Below are positions 61,313-64,000 of a stretch of DNA of 64,000 bases, piece after piece. The stretch is taken from assembly GCF_900168685.1 (NCBI RefSeq), contig NZ_FVZN01000014.1, positions 1,736,001 to 1,800,000 on the forward strand, given 5' to 3'. How positions within the stretch are numbered: the stretch's first letter is position 1; each line of letters starts with the position of its first letter. The notes beneath the pieces were generated by a model. The model was not told the DNA's origin and ran no database searches. It saw nothing but the letters and a program-made list of their open reading frames with translations. Both the position numbers and the translations under genes were made by a program. The DNA comes from Solibacillus isronensis. Its GTDB lineage: Bacteria; Bacillota; Bacilli; Bacillales_A; Planococcaceae.

Positions 61313-62296
61313 CTAGAATTCAGCGAGTTCGCGAATTGCTTTTTCTACTTTGTCAGGATTAATCATGAAGAACTTTTCCATTGTTGGTGCGTATGGCATT
61401 GCAGGTACATCCGGTCCCGCAAGACGCTTGATCGGTGCATCCAGTTCGAATAGGCAATGCTCTACAATAATGGCTGCCACTTCACTCATAATGCTGCCTT
61501 CTTTATTGTCCTCTGTGATAAGAAGGATTTTCCCTGTTTTTCTAGCCGCTTCAATAATAGCTTCCTGATCTAACGGGTAAACGGTACGCAAATCTAAAAT
61601 GTGCGTTTCGATGCCGTCTTTTGCCAGACGTTCTGCTGCCTGCAATGCAAAATGTACTGCAAGACCGTACGTAATGACTGTGACATCATCACCTTCACGC
61701 TTCACATCGGCTTTTCCGATTGGCAATGTATAATCATCTGTCGGCACTTCGCCTTTAATAAGACGGTATGCACGTTTATGTTCGAAAAATAGTACCGGAT
61801 CCGGATCGCGAATGGCTGCTTTTAACAGTCCTTTTGCATCATATGGTGTTGAAGGAATGACAATTTTCAAACCAGGTGTCCCAGCAAACATCGCTTCTAC
61901 CGATTGTGAGTGATAAAGGGCACCATGAATTCCCCCACCAAATGGCGCACGCACAACTAAAGGACAGCTCCAATCATTGTTTGAACGGTAACGAATTTTC
62001 GCCGCTTCCGAAACAATCTGGTTTACAGCAGGCATAATAAAGTCCGCAAACTGCATTTCAGCAATCGGACGCATGCCGTACATTGCTGCACCGATTGCAA
62101 CACCCGCAATCGCACTTTCCGCTAACGGTGTATCCAGTACACGCGCTTCGCCGAACTGGTCATACAGGCCTGTTGTCGCTTTGAACACGCCGCCTTTTAA
62201 CCCAACATCTTCACCTAAGACGAAGACGCGGTCATCTCGCTCCATTTCTTCTTTCATCGCTAAGTTAATCGCATCAATATAAGAAATTACCGGCAT
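61313..62296 (-). CDS. bkdAB: Branched-chain 2-oxoacid dehydrogenase E1 beta
   Basis: 327 residues, transketolase-like pyrimidine-binding fold: MKEEMERDDRVFVLGEDVGL, then RAPFGGGIHGALYHSQSVEA and the C-terminal domain with DLRTVYPLDQEAIIEAARKT. It pairs with E1 alpha to decarboxylate the keto acids of valine, leucine and isoleucine. Its ATG overlaps the stop codon of bkdAA (TAATG). Confidence 0.92.
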   Translation of the reverse strand: MPVISYIDAINLAMKEEMERDDRVFVLGEDVGLKGGVFKATTGLYDQFGEARVLDTPLAESAIAGVAIGAAMYGMRPIAEMQFADFIMPAVNQIVSEAAKIRYRSNNDWSCPLVVRAPFGGGIHGALYHSQSVEAMFAGTPGLKIVIPSTPYDAKGLLKAAIRDPDPVLFFEHKRAYRLIKGEVPTDDYTLPIGKADVKREGDDVTVITYGLAVHFALQAAERLAKDGIETHILDLRTVYPLDQEAIIEAARKTGKILLITEDNKEGSIMSEVAAIIVEHCLFELDAPIKRLAGPDVPAMPYAPTMEKFFMINPDKVEKAIRELAEF

Positions 62297-63306
62297 TACG
62301 CATCTTCTCCTTCCGCATACACAAAACGCAATGCATGTTCTGGCGAGGCATAGGCTGCATTTTCTGCATAATCTGTCGCTTCATTGACAGTATCCATAAT
62401 TTTTTTGTTCATTTCTTCCAATAGCGCATCGTCCGCTATACCGTTGTCTTTTAAGTATGTTTCAAATAAAATAATCGGGTCTTTCGCTTTTCCTTCTGCA
62501 ATATCCTCAGCTGTACGATATTGACGATCATCATCATCCGAAGAATGGGCTGTCAATCGGAACGAAACTGTTTCGATCAATGAAGGCCCTTCACCGCGAC
62601 GTGCACGATCTGCCGCTTCTTTCACCACTTTGTATACTTCCAACGGATTTTTGCCGTCTACCGTTACACCAGGCATCCCGTAGCCGATTGCACGGTCTGA
62701 TACTTGTGCACAGCCCAGTTGACGCTCTACCGGAACAGAAATTGCATATTGGTTGTTTTCTACCATGATAATAACCGGCAATTTGTGTACGCCCGCAAAG
62801 TTTGCTCCTTCATGGAAGTCACCTTGGTTTGACGAACCTTCACCGAGTGTTACAAATGTGATAAAGTCCTTTTGCTGCATTTTTCCTGCAAGTGCAACAC
62901 CGACCGCATGCGGTACTTGTGTCGTTACAGGAGAAGAACCCGTAAGTATACGATTTTTCTTTTGCCCGAAATGCCCCGGCATTTGACGCCCGCCAGAGTT
63001 CGGATCTTCTGCTTTCGCAAACGCCGAAAGCATTAAATCTTTTGCTGTCATCCCAAAATGAAGGACAACCCCCATATCACGATAATACGGCGCAATATAA
63101 TCCTTTGTATGATCAAGGGCAAAGGCAGCACCTACTTGAGCCGCCTCCTGTCCTTGGCATGAAATAACAAATGGTATTTTGCCTGCACGGTTTAACAGCC
63201 ACATCCGCTCATCAATACGGCGTGCCATTAACATTGTTTCGTACATTTTCAGTACATCTTCATCCGTTAATCCCAATTGTTCATGTGTAATATTAGTGTC
63301 CGTCAT
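62296..63306 (-). CDS. bkdAA: Branched-chain 2-oxoacid dehydrogenase E1 alpha
   Basis: 336 residues from the ATG at 63306 behind AAGGGGG. The ThDP motif runs GEGSSNQGDFHEGANFAGVH to VENNQYAIS. The phosphorylation-loop region TAHSSDDDDRQYR has the pattern usual for branched-chain E1 alpha. It binds ThDP and the 2-oxoacid together with BkdAB. Confidence 0.92.
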   Translation of the reverse strand: MTDTNITHEQLGLTDEDVLKMYETMLMARRIDERMWLLNRAGKIPFVISCQGQEAAQVGAAFALDHTKDYIAPYYRDMGVVLHFGMTAKDLMLSAFAKAEDPNSGGRQMPGHFGQKKNRILTGSSPVTTQVPHAVGVALAGKMQQKDFITFVTLGEGSSNQGDFHEGANFAGVHKLPVIIMVENNQYAISVPVERQLGCAQVSDRAIGYGMPGVTVDGKNPLEVYKVVKEAADRARRGEGPSLIETVSFRLTAHSSDDDDRQYRTAEDIAEGKAKDPIILFETYLKDNGIADDALLEEMNKKIMDTVNEATDYAENAAYASPEHALRFVYAEGEDA

Positions 63307-63326
63307 AAAATACCCCCTTGTCACTG

Positions 63327-64000
63327 TTAAAAATGAATTGCTTTGCCTTCAATCGCCAGCGCGGCTTCCCCAATAATTTCGCTCAACGAAGGATGCAAAT
63401 GCACCATCTGTCCAACTTCCCATGGTGAGGCATTTAAGAACAAGCCAAGTGCAGCTTCGGAAATTAAATCCGTTGCGTGCGGTCCGATTAAATGGACACC
63501 GACAACATCATTCGAACTTTCATCCGCAACTACTTTCACAAAGCCTGCTGTTTCACCATAAACAATCGCTTTACCGATCGCTTTAAACGGGAATGTTGTT
63601 GTCACAACTTTATAGCCGTTGTTTTTCGCTTGCTCTTCCGTAAGGCCGACACTTGCAACTTCCGGATTACTGTAGACGCCTCGTGCAATATTTGCATAAT
63701 GCAGTGGAATCGAATTCTGTCCCGCAATATGCTCGACAGCACGAATTCCTTCATGTGAAGCAACATGTGCCAACTGCATTCCGCCGATAACGTCTCCTAT
63801 AGCATATATATGACGTTCTTTCGTCTGGAAATGTTCGTTTACTGAAATATATCCCTTTTCCAGTTCGATTTCCGTGTTCTCCAAGCCGATGTTTGACGTG
63901 TTCGCTACCCTTCCAACTGAAAGTAAAAGTGCTTCCGCTGAAATGGTTTCATCATTCACTTGTAGTGATACATTTTCCTTTGTATCAATTGCCGAAGGAT
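63327..64000 (-). CDS. lpdV: Dihydrolipoyl dehydrogenase (E3), partial at the window edge
   Basis: The frame is open to the last base of the window, so the N-terminal FAD part is outside. The visible 224 residues show LLLSVGRVANTSNIGL, the second FAD motif IYAIGDVIGGMQLAHVASHE and the interface domain with the catalytic HLHPSLSEIIGEAAL. E3 reoxidises the lipoyl group of E2 with NAD. Position directly before bkdAA marks it as the Bkd-specific copy. Confidence 0.92.
   Translation of the reverse strand, partial: PSAIDTKENVSLQVNDETISAEALLLSVGRVANTSNIGLENTEIELEKGYISVNEHFQTKERHIYAIGDVIGGMQLAHVASHEGIRAVEHIAGQNSIPLHYANIARGVYSNPEVASVGLTEEQAKNNGYKVVTTTFPFKAIGKAIVYGETAGFVKVVADESSNDVVGVHLIGPHATDLISEAALGLFLNASPWEVGQMVHLHPSLSEIIGEAALAIEGKAIHF

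Overview
The window looks like chromosome from a low-GC, Gram-positive, Bacillales-type bacterium. The gene content (SLH-domain surface proteins, B. subtilis-like yqj genes, a Bkd complex, many TTG/GTG starts behind strong AGGAGG sites) fits a Planococcaceae/Caryophanaceae genus such as Solibacillus or Lysinibacillus. That placement is inferred from gene content, not from a marker gene. No rRNA, tRNA or CRISPR array was seen.

Positions 1-15.5 kb are accessory in character. They hold small lipoproteins, SLH surface proteins, an ECF sigma/anti-sigma pair, an intact IS3-family element (IS150 type) with 3-bp target duplication, broken genes, and many copies of a roughly 67-bp dispersed palindromic repeat. 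The repeat reappears at 32.2-33.4 kb, where two half copies bracket a gene remnant. Two long-spaced sequences match ECF promoters (TGAAAC-N16-CGTC). One drives an SLH gene and the other has no gene after it.

Positions 15.6-27 kb carry a LytTR/DUF3021/ABC-2 transporter operon, two general-stress enzymes (YhdF-like SDR and YdaP-like pyruvate oxidase) each with a sigma-B-like promoter, a PAP2 phosphatase whose only sensible start codon is ATA, a GNAT gene interrupted by one stop codon, a DHFR-like protein and a secreted alkaline phosphatase.

Positions 27-32.2 kb form a nine-gene sulfide/persulfide-handling cluster on the minus strand: CstR-type repressor, DsrE proteins, rhodaneses, TusA proteins, an MBL-fold persulfide dioxygenase-rhodanese and a TauE/SafE exporter. 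Five copies of a 16-bp operator (WTACC-N6-GGTAT) lie in front of the genes. Two of them fill the 17-bp spacers of tandem sigma-A promoters upstream of the repressor.

Positions 32.4-50.5 kb are mixed housekeeping: MarR with DUF3147, VanZ, an acrylyl-CoA-reductase-like MDR enzyme, metNIQ, GNAT/HIT/GrpB, paired zinc-ribbon proteins with an M23 peptidase, a second ECF sigma/anti-sigma pair, a 21-bp tandem repeat array downstream of a DUF1648 gene, DedA, CheW, a PepT-like peptidase, a coiled-coil/ATPase/AIM24 group, YflT and TPR proteins.

Positions 50.8-64 kb encode a coherent catabolic route. The branched-chain 2-oxoacid dehydrogenase (lpdV, bkdAA, bkdAB, bkdB) makes branched acyl-CoAs that yield propionyl-CoA. 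The carboxyltransferase, methylmalonyl-CoA epimerase, the two mutase subunits and the MeaB GTPase then lead to succinyl-CoA. YqjA-like and bacilliredoxin genes and a 31-residue Prli42 miniprotein sit among them.
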